Source of the DNA: Porticoccus sp038143955
Lineage (GTDB): Bacteria; Pseudomonadota; Gammaproteobacteria; Pseudomonadales; Porticoccaceae
Length of the DNA: 64,000 bases
Direction: 5' to 3'
Assembly: GCA_038143955.1 (NCBI GenBank)
Contig: JAYQMT010000005.1
Span: 558,001-622,000, forward strand
The position numbers and the translations under genes were made by a program. Each line of letters starts with the position of its first letter. Position 1 is the stretch's first letter. Positions 30,061 to 41,385 of the stretch are shown here, one piece after another. The notes under the pieces were generated by a model that was not told the origin of the DNA, did no database searches, and saw only the letters and a list, made by a program, of their open reading frames with translations.

Positions 30061-30603
30061 ATGAAAATATTTGCATTTTTTATTGAAGTTCTCCCACTTG
30101 CTGGATTTTTTGTTGGTTTTCACTATTACGGTATATATATAGCAGCAGTTATATCAGTTGTTCTGGGTTTTATTGTTCTGCTTGTGTCTTGGTTTAATGA
30201 AAAACGATTAGCTCCCTTCCCTCTTTACTGCATATTTTTTTCGGCAATCTTCACATTAGCGGCAGTTATTTTTGGAACAAGTATTTTGATAAAAATACAA
30301 CCTACAGTAACCAATGGGCTATTTTCTCTCGTTTTACTCGGTGGCTGGTTTCTAAATCGACCAATGATGCAGATTTTCTTTGGCAGTCAATTTGATTTAG
30401 ATCATGAAACATGGGTAAAGCTTACATATAGATGGGGCTGTTTTTTTCTGTTATTAGCAGTTGCTAATGAGATTGTGTGGAGAAATAATTCAGAAGAATA
30501 TTGGGTGAACTATAAAACTTTTGTTGTGGCACCACTATCTGCGCTTTTTATGTTAGCTCAATTACCGTTAACAATAAAAGGAACAAAAAAAAATACTTCT
30601 TAA
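30061..30603 (+). CDS. yciB: Inner membrane septation protein YciB
   Basis: Polytopic inner-membrane protein linked to cell-envelope and septum integrity. It has the family stretches EVLPLAGFFVGFHYYGIYIA at the start, NGLFSLVLLGGWFLNRPMMQ in the middle (about 94-113) and five or six membrane segments in 180 residues. The ATG at 30061 is used because GAGG stands 6-7 bases before it; an upstream ATG at 30013 would add 16 residues. The frame is intact. Confidence 0.9.
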   Translation: MKIFAFFIEVLPLAGFFVGFHYYGIYIAAVISVVLGFIVLLVSWFNEKRLAPFPLYCIFFSAIFTLAAVIFGTSILIKIQPTVTNGLFSLVLLGGWFLNRPMMQIFFGSQFDLDHETWVKLTYRWGCFFLLLAVANEIVWRNNSEEYWVNYKTFVVAPLSALFMLAQLPLTIKGTKKNTS

Positions 30604-30707
30604 AATGATATACATCTGGTAAATCTTCAAAATAATCTATTCTTTGTTGTCCGGATATTCTAGTAGTCTACAATATATTTTTATTGATTAATCGCTTATA
30701 AAATCTT

Positions 30708-31775
30708 ATGAAAACGTTAGAACAAAATGAAATTCATAACCGTCAAGTCTACATTTGGTTATTTCTTTGTGCTGGATTGATCTTCTTCATGATTTTGCTT
30801 GGCGGTGTTACCCGTCTGACTCATTCCGGTCTTTCTATGGTTGAATGGAAGCCTTTAATGGGCATTATTCCACCATTAAATAGTAAAGAATGGCAGGAGA
30901 GTTTTGATCTCTATAAATTATATCCTGAGTACCAAAAGATAAATAAGGGTATGAGTATTAGTGAATATAAATATATTTTTATGTATGAATATCTTCACCG
31001 TATTTTAGGAAGAGTTATCGGAATTGTTTTTCTAATCCCTTTTTTATTTTTTTTCTTTACTGGTCGTATCAAAAAAAAATTAACACCAAAACTATTAGTA
31101 ATGTTTTTTTTAGGTGGCTTCCAAGGTCTTCTAGGCTGGTATATGGTGAAAAGTGGCTTAGTCAATATTCCATCTGTTAGTCAATACAGATTAACAGCAC
31201 ATTTGGGTAATGCAGTTATAATTTATGCATACATATTATGGGTTGCCTTTGGCCTTATTGAAGACAGTAGACAATCTTTAGTGGGCTCAGTAAGAAATAT
31301 AACCAAGGGAATCAGGGTCGGCTCATATACTATTACAGGCTTACTATTTCTTATGATTCTATCTGGTGGTCTGGTTGCTGGAACTCGAGCAGGCTTAGCT
31401 TATTCTACTTTTCCACTGATGGGTGAAACCTTCATACCTGTTGGGTTATACAGCTTATCTCCTTTTTGGTTATCAGCATTTGAAGATATAACTACAATTC
31501 AGTTTAATCACCGAATATTCGCATACCTCTTATTTATATTAATTTTTAGTTTTTCTATAAATACAATACGTAAACTCGATTCCAGTATTATCAGAAAAGT
31601 TCTTGCCTTTATGTTAATCTTACTAACCTTGCAGATATGCCTTGGAATCGCCACGATCTTGCTGTATGTTCCGGTATCAATCGCTGCTGCCCACCAGAGT
31701 GGCGCAATAGCACTTCTAACTGTATCAATTTTTTTGAGTAGATTTTTTTATGATCATTCTAGACGTTTTCAATAA
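30708..31775 (+). CDS. ctaA: Heme A synthase (COX15/CtaA, long form)
   Basis: Oxidises the methyl group of haem O to a formyl group, giving haem A for aa3-type oxidases. Eight membrane segments are expected; visible signatures are GGVTRLTHSGLSMVEWKP (residues 27-44), EYLHRILGR with a haem His, FQGLLGWYMVKSGL, SGGLVAGTRAG and AHQSGAI with the last His. At 355 residues and with this N-terminal signature it is the alphaproteobacterial/mitochondrial-like type. No oxidase subunit genes are nearby, only a small cytochrome c. The frame is intact. Confidence 0.93.
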   Translation: MKTLEQNEIHNRQVYIWLFLCAGLIFFMILLGGVTRLTHSGLSMVEWKPLMGIIPPLNSKEWQESFDLYKLYPEYQKINKGMSISEYKYIFMYEYLHRILGRVIGIVFLIPFLFFFFTGRIKKKLTPKLLVMFFLGGFQGLLGWYMVKSGLVNIPSVSQYRLTAHLGNAVIIYAYILWVAFGLIEDSRQSLVGSVRNITKGIRVGSYTITGLLFLMILSGGLVAGTRAGLAYSTFPLMGETFIPVGLYSLSPFWLSAFEDITTIQFNHRIFAYLLFILIFSFSINTIRKLDSSIIRKVLAFMLILLTLQICLGIATILLYVPVSIAAAHQSGAIALLTVSIFLSRFFYDHSRRFQ

Positions 31776-31816
31776 AAACGCTCTTCGTCGTTATATGTAT
31801 AACCTATGGAGTAAAA

Positions 31817-32122
31817 ATGAAAAGTATATGTAAATTATTATTGTGGGCGATATTAACTCTAACTATTCCATATTATTCATATGCCGTTGATATAATTGAT
31901 GGAAAGGAAAAAGCAGTAGCTTGCGCCGGTTGTCATGGAGTAAATGGCATTAGCCGTAATCCTATGTGGCCAAATTTAGCGGGTCAAAAGGCTGGCTATC
32001 TCTCTCTTCAGATGAAAAATTTTAGGGATGGAAAAAGAGTTAATTCAATTATGAATACAATATCAAAATCACTTACAGACGAAGATATTAACAATTTAGC
32101 AGCTTATTACTCGAGTCTTTAA
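31817..32122 (+). CDS. Periplasmic monohaem cytochrome c
   Basis: Small class I cytochrome c, probably an electron carrier in the periplasm. An N-terminal signal peptide (cleavage after about YAV, residue 24) is followed by the haem site CAGCH at about residues 36-40 and an axial Met in the region MNTISKSLTDEDI. It resembles one half of a cytochrome c4 or a c553. 101 residues. It lies 41 bases behind heme A synthase, which suggests a link to terminal oxidase metabolism. It converges with purL. Confidence 0.88.
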   Translation: MKSICKLLLWAILTLTIPYYSYAVDIIDGKEKAVACAGCHGVNGISRNPMWPNLAGQKAGYLSLQMKNFRDGKRVNSIMNTISKSLTDEDINNLAAYYSSL

Positions 32123-32145
32123 CTAAAACAGTAAATAAATTTTAA

Positions 32146-35100
32146 TCAATTAATGTAGCACCTAGCGTTTCGAAACATTTTTAACCAAGGGCCATCCTCT
32201 CTCCATTCTTTAGGGTGCCATGAATTAGTTATAGATCGAAAAACTCTCTCAGGATGAGGCATCATTATATTAGCTCTTCCATCAAGGGAAGTAACACCAG
32301 TAACCCCTGATTTTGAGCCATTAGGATTAAAAGGATATTTCTCAGTTATTTTCATCGAGTGATCTACAAATCGAAGAGATATACCGTCTGAAGAGCTGAT
32401 TTGATTGAATTGACTATCATCATAAAATTTTACCCTTCCCTCACCATGCGAAACTGCTACAGGTATCACTGATCCCTCCATATCCATTAAAAAAATGGAA
32501 GGACTTTTTCTACTTTGACTAATGAGAATCTTGCTTCGAACTCTTCAGAATTATTTCTAACAAATTTAGGCCAATGTTCCGCTCCAGGAATTAAGGACTT
32601 TAAATTAGCTAACATTTGGCAACCATTACAGATACCAAGTGAAAATACATCTTTTTGGGGAAAGAAGTTTTGAAATTTATCTCTGAGTTGTGCGTTAAAT
32701 AGTATTGATTTTGCCCATCCTTCTCCTGCACCCAAAACGTCACCATATGAAAAACCCCCACATGCAACAAGTCCCTTAAAAGTATTGAGGTCCACTCTTC
32801 CGCTAACAAGATCGCTCATATGTACATCTACCGAATCAAATTCTGCTCGATCGAAAGCAGCGGCCATTTCAATATGGCCGTTAACACCCTCTGTTCGAAG
32901 TATTGCAACACGTGGCTTTATGTTTAGATAAATGTATGGAGCTGCTATATTTTCGTTTATATCAAAACTAATTTTTGTTTGCAGTCCAGGGTTATATGAT
33001 AGAAGTGCCTCATACTCTTGTTTTGCGCAATTAGCATTACCCCTTCTCGCTTGAATCTGAAAGCTTGTTTCACTCCAATCTCTTTTAAGCTTAAACAAAT
33101 CTTCACTATAAATAATTTCTGTTTTATGATTTATTTTTATTTGCTTGCTGACATTCAATTTCCCAATCTCAGTTACGGGTATATTTATTTTAGCAAAAAC
33201 AACTTGTAATATAAAAAATTTCTTGATTAGGAACCTGAATGACAGCACCTAGCTCCTCATTAAAAAGGATTTCTATAGCGCTATTTTCAGATTCGCCAAG
33301 AGTTATATCTATTCCTGTATTTCCAGCGAAAGCCATCTCAACCAAGGTAGTAAATAGCCCGCCATCAGAACGATCATGATAAGAGAGAAGTAAATCTTCC
33401 CTATTAAGATCTTGAATAACTGTAAAAAAATTCTTGAGTAAAATAGCATCATCTATATCTGGAGGATTTTCACCAATAGAGTTATAAGTTTGAGCAAGAA
33501 TAGAGCCACCCATACGATTTTTATGTTGACCTAGATCGACATATAAAAGTGAAGTATTCTCAACATCTATAATTATTTGTGGTGTCAGAGTCCTCCTAAC
33601 GTCATTTACAGGTGAAAATGCTGTAATTATTAACGATAACGGCGATATAACTGATTTTTTATCATTAGCTTCCTTCCATGATGTTTTCATCGACATAGAA
33701 TCTTTACCCACTGGAATAGCTATACCCAGTTTGGGACAGAAGTCTAAACCTAGGGCTTCAACAGCAGAATAAAGTTTTTCATCTTCACCTTCATGACCAG
33801 AAGCAGACATCCAATTTGCTGATAACTTTATATCAGATATATTTTTTATATCACAGCCGACAATATTTGTAATTGCTTCACCAACCGCCATTCTTGCTGA
33901 TGCCGCTGCATCTAATAATGCTAATGGAGGTCTTTCGCCCATAGCCATAGCTTCCCCAACGAACGTGTCATAGCTAGTTGTAGTGACACCGCAGTCTGCA
34001 ACTGGTACCTGCCATGGACCAACCATCTGATCTCTTGCAACCATTCCAGTAACACTACGGTCACTAATTGTTATCAAAAAACTTTTACTAGCCACGGCAG
34101 GATGCTTTAAAACTCGATTAATAGCTTTAGTGATCGTAATCTTGGATGAATCAAATGGTTTGGGTATGTGTTTTTTTGTTTGAACATTTTTGTGTATTTT
34201 TGGAGGCTTACCGAAAAGAATAGACATTGGCAGATCTATAGGGTTTAGGTTGTATTTTTTATCAGAAAGGATGATTTGTTTTTTTCTAGCGATTCACCAA
34301 CAATCGAATACGGACACTTTTCTCGTTCGCAGATTTCTTCAAAAATAGATAAATTAAGGGGATCTACAGCCATTACATATCTTTCTTGAGCCTCATTACA
34401 CCATATTGCTAACGGAGACATACTTGCATCATCACTTGGTATATCCCTTAATTCGAACTTGCCACCACAGCCTCCGTCTTTAACTAATTCTGGAAAAGCG
34501 TTAGATAGGCCGCCTGCACCAACATCATGAATAAATGCAATTGGATTTTGGTCATCTAGCTGCCAGCATTGATCAATTACTTCCTGACATCGGCGTTCCA
34601 TTTCAGGATTTTGTCTTTGCACAGATGCAAAATCGAGTTCCTCATCACTTGAGCCAGTCTCCATAGACGAAGCAGCCCCTCCGCCAAGACCAATAAGCAT
34701 TGCAGAACCACCTATGACAATAAGCTTACAACCAGGCTTAAAGGCAAACTGTTTGATATCTTTGGTTCGAATATTTCCATATCCTCCAGCTATCATTATG
34801 GGTTTGTGATAACCTCGTCTTTCTCCCAAATAATCCGTCTCAAAAGTTCGAAAGTAACCGCATATATTAGGTCTCCCAAATTCATTATTGAAAGCAGCCC
34901 CTCCTAATGGTCCATCAATCATTATTTTCAAAGGTGATGCAATACGATTAGGTTTTCCATACATGTGCTCCCAAGGTTGAAGAAAATTGGGAATATGTAG
35001 ATTAGATACAGTAAAGCCAGTTAATCCAGCCTTTGGCTTTGAGCCCCTGCCGACTGAACCCTCATCACGAATTTCTCCCCCAGAACCAGTGCCAGCACCT

Positions 35101-36010
35101 GAAAAAGGTGATATGGCTGTTGGGTGATTATGAGTCTCTACTTTTATTAATATATTAACCGGTTCGTTCTTTGTTGAGTATATTTTAGTTTTAGGGTCTG
35201 GATAAAATCTTCCGGCAATACTTCCCTCTATTACTGCTGCATTGTCATCGTAGGCCGATAAAACACCTTTTTTTGATTGTTTGTATGTATTTTTTATCAT
35301 TTCAAAAAGTGATTTATCTCTCTTTTTTCCGTCAATTGTCCATCTAGAATTAAATATTTTATGGCGACAGTGTTCAGAATTAGCTTGAGCAAACATCATT
35401 AACTCAACATCAGTAGGATCTCTATTCAATTTTTTGAAATTTGCAACTAAATAATTAATTTCATCATTAGCTAAAGCTAGACCAAGACTCAAGTTAGCTT
35501 TTTTAATGCAGCTACTCCATCAGCTAGAATCGGAATGTTATTCATCGCTGATTCATTATGTTCTTTGAACAAAATCTCGGCATTACTGATTTCAAGAAAA
35601 ACTTTTTCTGTCATACGATCCGCGATAATCGTATATAAGGATTTATTTATTTCTTGACTAACCCCACCATATAAGTGGTAAGCAATGCCTCTTTCTATCC
35701 TTCTGACTGACAGTAACCCAGCATTACGTGCTATATCAGTAGCTTTTGTTGACCATGCAGAGATGGTTCCAGGCCGTGGTGTCACTAAATACATTGATCC
35801 TTTGTTATTGACTAAGTTTGACTGATATCCGTAAGATAATAACGAGCTAAGGATTTGATGCTCGGCTCTTGTAAGCTCTTTATCAACTTTTACAAAATGT
35901 ATATATTCAGTAAAGACATTGGTTATTAACGGATCTATTTTTTGTATAGATTCGAGAATTTTTTTATTTCGAAATTCTGAAAAAGCAGGTAGTCCCTGGA
36001 AAATAAGCAT
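32146..36010 (-). CDS. purL: Phosphoribosylformylglycinamidine synthase, large fused form (frame broken four times)
   Basis: Fourth step of purine synthesis, using glutamine and ATP. The repaired protein has 1288 residues: an N-terminal linker, two FGAM synthetase halves (motifs VETHNHPTAISPFSGAGTG and FIHDVGAGGLSN) and a C-terminal glutamine amidotransferase with Cys in SLGICNGCQM. The breaks are T6 (35499-35504, missing base), T7 (34279-34285, missing base), A5 (33195-33199, extra base) and T5 (32505-32509, missing base). The repaired joins read LKKANLSLGLALAN, LEKKQIILSDKKYN, YITSCFAKINIPV and VEKSPSIFLMDMEG. Confidence 0.95.
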
Positions 36011-36131
36011 TATTTATGTGTCTCAGAAGCTAGCAGTTAACGATTAATCAAGTAGAAGTTATTTAAAAAAAATTAGCGATTTATTTAAATATTGCATATT
36101 AATTTTCTTTAATCATATACTAAAAAAATAC

Positions 36132-36616
36132 CTATAAATTTAGCGAAGGGTTCTTTTTGCTTTTAAAAAAATTAGTCATTAATTTTTTGGCTTCTTCTGC
36201 CATGACCCTCCTTTAACTTGTAACTTATGATTATAGTGAAGCATCTCAGATATCTGTAAGCAGCTGATTACAGCACCCGCTTTCGGCTCTGCTGCACCGA
36301 AGACTAACCTAGATATTCGTGCATGGATCATAGCCCCTATACACATAGTACAGGGTTCAATTGTAGTATATAGAGTAGTATCTGGTAAGCGATAATTTTT
36401 AGTGAGTTGTCCCGCTTTTCTCAATACTAGAATTTCTGCATGGGCTGTTGGGTCAGAGGTTGTTATTGGCATATTAAAGGCACCACTTATTAATTTTTGA
36501 TTTTTTATTATCAGAGCCCCAATGGGTATCTCCCCATGATCTAGTGACTTTTTTGCAAGAGCTAATGCTTGCTTCATCCAAAATATATCTTTATCAACAA
36601 TGTTAATATTTTCCAT
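36132..36616 (-). CDS. tadA: tRNA-specific adenosine deaminase (frame broken once)
   Basis: Deaminates A34 to inosine in tRNA(Arg). Zinc and catalytic motifs are HAE in PTAHAEILVLRKA and PCTMCIGAMIHARI. One base is missing in a C3 run (36205-36207); repaired, KGGVMAEEAKKLMTNFFK continues to a stop at 36132. The ATG at 36616 has AGAG before it and gives 161 residues; the ATG at 36649 would add 11. It lies between purL and a membrane protein gene. Confidence 0.9.
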
Positions 36617-36679
36617 ATCTCTTGCCCACGATGAATTTTCAATGATCATATTGATTAATAAATAAAGTATTAATAAGTA

Positions 36680-37684
36680 TTATCCATCAATAATCATATT
36701 GATAAGTACCTTAATTCTATCTTCTGACTTATTACGGTTTGATATAAATTTTGCATGCTCAACAAAGCCTGCCTCTGGGTTCAACTCTATGCCCCACAAT
36801 CCTGATATTTGATTTGGAAGAATAGAATATCGAACATCTACTATAAGATTCTTATTTTTTGGTGAGATTACTAAGTGGTTCTGGCTAAACCAAGAAAATC
36901 GTCTGATATCTATTGCTTGTTGCGATTCTGGATTTAACCAAAGAAAATCTTTGGATAGATCTAGTTTCGGAATGTTATCACCCTCAATAATTTTTATTGT
37001 TGGAAAAATTCTTATGCCATCAGTGTAAAAAATACCTTTATTTTCATATATAACCTTCCATAAAAATAAGTTTGCAAAAGTTGGTTTTGCATTAATCATG
37101 GTAATATTATGCCCTCTTTTTTCAGCTAGTTGTTTGCCTATATTTAAAGCTTTTTCATTTAAAATTACACCTAATAGCAGATAAGATAGAGCCCAAATTA
37201 CAGCAAGTCTCGAGAAATATATTTTTTTTAGATATAGACCTAAAATAACGAGTATTATTAACGGGACAGTAAAAAAAGGGTCAATTATAGATATATTGCT
37301 CCAGCTTATTCGCTCATAACTAAAAGGCCAAAAAAGTAAAGTTCCATAACTAGTGCACGCATCTAAGAGACCGTGTGTTCCGTACCCTATCGTTGAAAAA
37401 AACCAAACTTCTTTAAAAGAAATATGCGCTCGAATTCTATAAAAACAATAAAAAAATGATGCACATATTATTCCACCAATAGGTATAAAAATAAGAGAGT
37501 GTGTGAACTGCCGATGGAACTCTAAAAATAGAAGTGGATCTTCTTCTGACCTTATAAAAATATCAACATCCGGTGCGATTCCGGATAAAAAACCTATAAT
37601 ACTAATAAGCACAAGTGACTTTTTGTTGCGAACACATGACTGTGAGAAAGAAGATCCAACTATACCTTGGCTTATAGGGTCCAT
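36680..37684 (-). CDS. DUF457 (YbcI/YdjM-type) membrane protein, putative metal-dependent hydrolase
   Basis: Polytopic inner-membrane protein of the family annotated as membrane-bound metal-dependent hydrolase, of which the physiological role is not well known. Family motifs are present: the N-terminal MDPISQGIVG, PDVD at about 38-41, HRQFTHS at about 57-63, and HGLLDACTSYGT at about 104-115, with His and Asp residues that could bind metal. About five membrane segments occupy the first half; the C-terminal half (170-334) is soluble and less conserved. Its ATG shares one base with the stop of the symporter upstream, so the two are co-translated. Confidence 0.82.
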   Translation of the reverse strand: MDPISQGIVGSSFSQSCVRNKKSLVLISIIGFLSGIAPDVDIFIRSEEDPLLFLEFHRQFTHSLIFIPIGGIICASFFYCFYRIRAHISFKEVWFFSTIGYGTHGLLDACTSYGTLLFWPFSYERISWSNISIIDPFFTVPLIILVILGLYLKKIYFSRLAVIWALSYLLLGVILNEKALNIGKQLAEKRGHNITMINAKPTFANLFLWKVIYENKGIFYTDGIRIFPTIKIIEGDNIPKLDLSKDFLWLNPESQQAIDIRRFSWFSQNHLVISPKNKNLIVDVRYSILPNQISGLWGIELNPEAGFVEHAKFISNRNKSEDRIKVLINMIIDG

Positions 37685-38994
37685 TAACTATTATCCCCAC
37701 TCTGTGAGATACTGACATTAGTTTTTTCACCTGAAAGCCTTGCAATCATTGTAGCACAGACGATATCACCCCATACGTTAATGCTTGTACGAAACATATC
37801 TAGAATCCGATCAAAAACCATTAATACACCTATAGCCTCGACTGGAAGACCAATGCTTCCCAGAATAATAGCAATTGCTACCAGTGATGCGGATGGGACA
37901 CCTGCTACACCGATAGATGTAAGTAGAGCAACAACAACAATGGTAAACTGAATACCCATACTGAGCTCCAGTCCGTATGCTTGAGCAAGAAACATCGCCG
38001 CAGCACACTCATAGAGGGCTGTGCCATTCATATTAACTGTTGCTCCAAGTGGGAGGACGAAGCTTGATATTTTGTTAGATACCCCTATATTTTTTTCTAA
38101 AACTTTCATAGAAACAGGTAACGTTGCAGAGGATGATGCAGTGGAAAAAGCTGTTAACATCGCTGAGAACGCTGCTTTAATTGTAGCAACTGGATTTATT
38201 CTTGCGATAAATCTTAGCATGAGCGGCAAGATCACTATTGCATGTATTATGAGTGCTGCAACAACTGTTATTGAGAATACTGCAAGGGGCTTAACTGCAT
38301 CGAAACCAGTTTTAGCTATGACTCCTGCAACAAGACCAAAAACTCCAATTGGTGCAAATTTCATGATAAGTTCAGTAATACCCATCATTACGCGAAATAT
38401 TGCATCCCAAAAATTAAAAAATGATCCCTTTAATTGAGCTGGAAGTTTAGTCATGAAGTAACCAAAAAGAATCGAGAAAAATATCAACCCAAGCATTTGG
38501 CCTTCAGCAGCAGCTTTTATTATGTTTGGGGGAACCATTCGTGTGAAGATGTTTGCCACATCAAAAACACCTCTATTACTGATATTTTCTGATAGCGCAT
38601 CAGTCTCGTGGCTATTCAATGAAAGTAACTTTCCAGCCGGCTCATTATCAACATAACCTGGAGCTATTAAGTTAATAAGACAAAGACCGATGAGTATTGC
38701 AAATATTGTAGTCACAGCATAAAAAATTATAGTTCTTATGCCGATTAACCTTAAATTAACTGCATCACCTATTCCAGCTATTCCAACAATAATTGAGGAT
38801 ACGATTAAGGGTACGATGATCATTCTTAGCGCATTGAGGAAAAGAGTTCCAATATATTCAAAGATTGAGAGATATGTCATACCCAAAAATTTAGCTGATA
38901 CACCATCTAATGAACTATATCTGACCATAGATCCAGCAGACGCTGCCAAAAGAATGCTTATCAAGATCTGCCAGTGTAAAGGAAGCTTTTTCAT
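37684..38994 (-). CDS. Dicarboxylate/amino acid:cation symporter (DAACS family)
   Basis: Sodium- or proton-coupled uptake carrier for C4-dicarboxylates or acidic amino acids, GltP/DctA-like. The family's serine-rich re-entrant loop STASSSATLPVSM is at about residues 285-297 and the substrate-site motif NMNGTALYE follows at about 320. Roughly eight membrane helices and two hairpins in 436 residues. The exact substrate cannot be read from sequence. It overlaps the downstream DUF457 gene by one base. Confidence 0.9.
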   Translation of the reverse strand: MKKLPLHWQILISILLAASAGSMVRYSSLDGVSAKFLGMTYLSIFEYIGTLFLNALRMIIVPLIVSSIIVGIAGIGDAVNLRLIGIRTIIFYAVTTIFAILIGLCLINLIAPGYVDNEPAGKLLSLNSHETDALSENISNRGVFDVANIFTRMVPPNIIKAAAEGQMLGLIFFSILFGYFMTKLPAQLKGSFFNFWDAIFRVMMGITELIMKFAPIGVFGLVAGVIAKTGFDAVKPLAVFSITVVAALIIHAIVILPLMLRFIARINPVATIKAAFSAMLTAFSTASSSATLPVSMKVLEKNIGVSNKISSFVLPLGATVNMNGTALYECAAAMFLAQAYGLELSMGIQFTIVVVALLTSIGVAGVPSASLVAIAIILGSIGLPVEAIGVLMVFDRILDMFRTSINVWGDIVCATMIARLSGEKTNVSISQSGDNS

Positions 38995-39162
38995 CTAATG
39001 TTATTATTCCTATATGGTTATTTTGCAGTCTTATCTGAGGTAATAAATATCTTATTTCTTTTACAGTTTATATATTATCCTTGGTAGGAACTTTTTAGGT
39101 CAATATTTATACGAAGAAGTATGTATATATATAAATTATAGAGTAACAGGTAACTCTACCCA
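38995..39162. other. Gap upstream of symporter and integrase remnant
   Basis: Together with the integrase remnant this makes about 440 bases without an intact gene. These first 168 bases are AT-rich and hold the promoter region of the symporter operon; I see no clear promoter hexamers or repeats. A short ATATATATA tract lies near 39124-39132. Confidence 0.35.
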
Positions 39163-39415
39163 GCTGAAGGCAAACGAGTAAAAGTGGTACTAAAAAGGTA
39201 CTTACAAAGCGATAAAAATGTCATCAAGCGCACTCTTTTATTCAGTACGCAAAAGACAAACGCTTCAATGCAAACGCACTTACACAGTTGTTAAAACGCT
39301 TATACGAAAATGCACAAATAAAAGAGGCAAGTTCGCATAGTGGCGATTATCATCGGTTTTCATTTCATCAATTCGGGCTTTGACTTTAAGATCCAAGTTA
39401 TCTTTATAAACTTTC
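39163..39415 (+). pseudogene. Decayed tyrosine recombinase (integrase) C-terminal fragment
   Basis: No intact frame is present, but three frames in succession give pieces in the order expected for the catalytic domain of a phage-type integrase: EGKRVKVVLKRYLQSDKNVI then RTLLFSTQK (39163-39260), FNANALTQLLKRLYENAQIK followed by EASSHSG (from about 39260), and SVFISSI (to about 39385). The pieces match the integrase consensus around LTQLF..IY..AGI..ASSHSGRR, where His and Arg belong to the catalytic set; the Arg residues and the Tyr are lost. The remnant sits between the symporter and the acyltransferase gene, suggesting a scar of past insertion. Confidence 0.6.
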
Positions 39416-39437
39416 GCCAATTCGAAAATTTGACTAA

Positions 39438-41385
39438 CTATCTGAAAGAATTATTATTGTTTATATTTTCAATTACTTCTTTTTTGAAACTTATAGATAT
39501 CAGCTCCTCTCCACACCTCGAGTAATGATCTTTATCCCTGAAAACGAAACACTCACCAAAAAATGACTTTTGAGGTTCAAAAAAAAGACTATTAAACTCC
39601 AGATATGTTAGCGTCTCAGCTTTACTTAATCTCGCACTTAATAAGTTATTTAATTTTTCAAATAGCTCGATTGATATTGGATTAACCTTGTGTATATCTT
39701 TTGTAAGCATTACCTCAGTGGGATTCCTTCTGTACTCCAAAAATGGCCCTATCCAAATCACTTTCTTCGCAGAAATTCGCTGTAGCCGCTCTAAATACTG
39801 GATAACTTTATCGACATTGTTATTATTAAACCCTCCAAAATCCCCTTCAAATGCTGATTGTTTGTCTACGTCACCATCATTATTAGCTACAAAATATGAA
39901 CCACTTTGGTGATAAATTATTAGATCTATCATTTCATATTTTTCTTGTGTGAATTTATCAAAATTATTGTATTGGCACTCATCTTTGTTGTTGTGGGGAC
40001 GGCACCCTCCTTGCGAGACGCCTATTAAAAAAGGGGTAGGAATTGCTAGCGCTCAAAATATTAAAGAGATTCATAGCATGTGAATCACCAAGCACAATAA
40101 TTGCCTTGCCATGTTTATCATAGCAATCGTCGACTTTTCTTACATTAATATTTTTTGTATCTTTAACCCAAATATTACAATCCTTGATTGCCATTTCCTC
40201 AGCTATATCATAATTGATTGCATCAAACACAAGTGATACTTGCGCAGCTTCAGCTCCAGTGAATTTATATTTCGCCATCTGATTGACAAAGCCATTTGTT
40301 TTGCTACCTAACAAACCGATAACTAGAAATACAATAAGACCAGACAATGAAAACAAAAAAACTCCATTCCGTGTTATTTTTTTGTTCACACGGAATGGAG
40401 TTTCAACAAACCTCCAACTTAAATACGCTAGTGGCAGTGAGCTAGCAGTCAACAAAAAAAGGTGTAAATTAGTAGGCGTGCTTTCAGCTTGAATTCTAGC
40501 AAAAGCAAATAAAGGTTGATGCCAAAGGTAAGCTGAATAGCTTATTAAGCCAACTCCAACAAACCCTTTAGTGCCAAGAATTTTAGCTGCAAATGTTTCT
40601 TTATCTGCATATAGTATTAATAGTATAACACCTAGTACTGGTACCAGAGCGTATAGACTAGGAAATGGTGTTGTTTCATCGTAAAAAAAGATTGAAAAAA
40701 TAATCGCTGTCAAGCCAAGAAATGCTAACGTATTATTCTTTTTAACACCTTGCTTCTGAACAATAAATGCAGCTATTGAGCCAGCGAATAATTCCCATGC
40801 CCTTGTGGGTGCCAAGTAAAAATTCGCTGTTGCTTTGTTACGCCAACCCCACTCGCTTAGCAGTAAACTGATCGTTGCCATCACAACAATCATCCAAAAT
40901 ACCCTGTTCTTACCAAAACGCCAAGCCAAAATTAAGAAAATAGGAAATAGTACGTAATACTGTTCTTCAACAGCTAGACTCCATGTATGTAGCAATGGTT
41001 TTTCTTCAGCAGCAGCATCGAAGTAACCACTCGTTCGACAAAATAAAACATTTGAAGCGAATAAACTCATGGCGACGAGACTTTGCGAGAAGTCTTTCAT
41101 TTGACTTGGTATCATCCACATCCACGCAAATGGAATACACGCAAACATTACAAAGAAAAGTGCTGGAAGTAACCGCCTAGCACGTCTTTCATAGAAGTTA
41201 ACAATACTAAACTGCTTGTTTTCTATATCTTCAATAAGTATTGTTGTAATCAAGTAGCCACTAATCACAAAAAAAACATCGACACCAACAAAACCCCCAC
41301 TAAATAATTTATATCCAGCATGAAATAAAATTACAGGGACAACAGCAAGAGCTCGCAAGCCATCAATTTCAGCGCGATATTTCAA
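39438..41385 (-). CDS. OafA/OatA-type membrane acyltransferase with C-terminal SGNH domain (frame broken once)
   Basis: Transfers acetyl or similar groups to surface polysaccharide. The N-terminal acyltransferase-3 domain (about 1-350) has ten or so membrane segments and the signatures YRAEIDGLRALAVVPVILFHAG, GGFVGVDVFFVISGYLIT and RRARRLLPAL; the C-terminal part has GDSHAMNLF (SGNH block I) and DKDHYSRCGEELIS with the Asp-x-x-His of the last block. Start is a TTG at 41385. The frame breaks in an A6 run (40027-40032, one base too many); repaired, YPFLIGVSQGGCRPHNNKD joins the two parts for 648 residues. Neighbouring integrase debris hints at acquisition. Confidence 0.9.

Noticed and set aside
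39340..39525. 61-codon plus-strand frame after the integrase remnant
   Set aside because: It overlaps the acyltransferase end and the integrase debris and resembles no protein.
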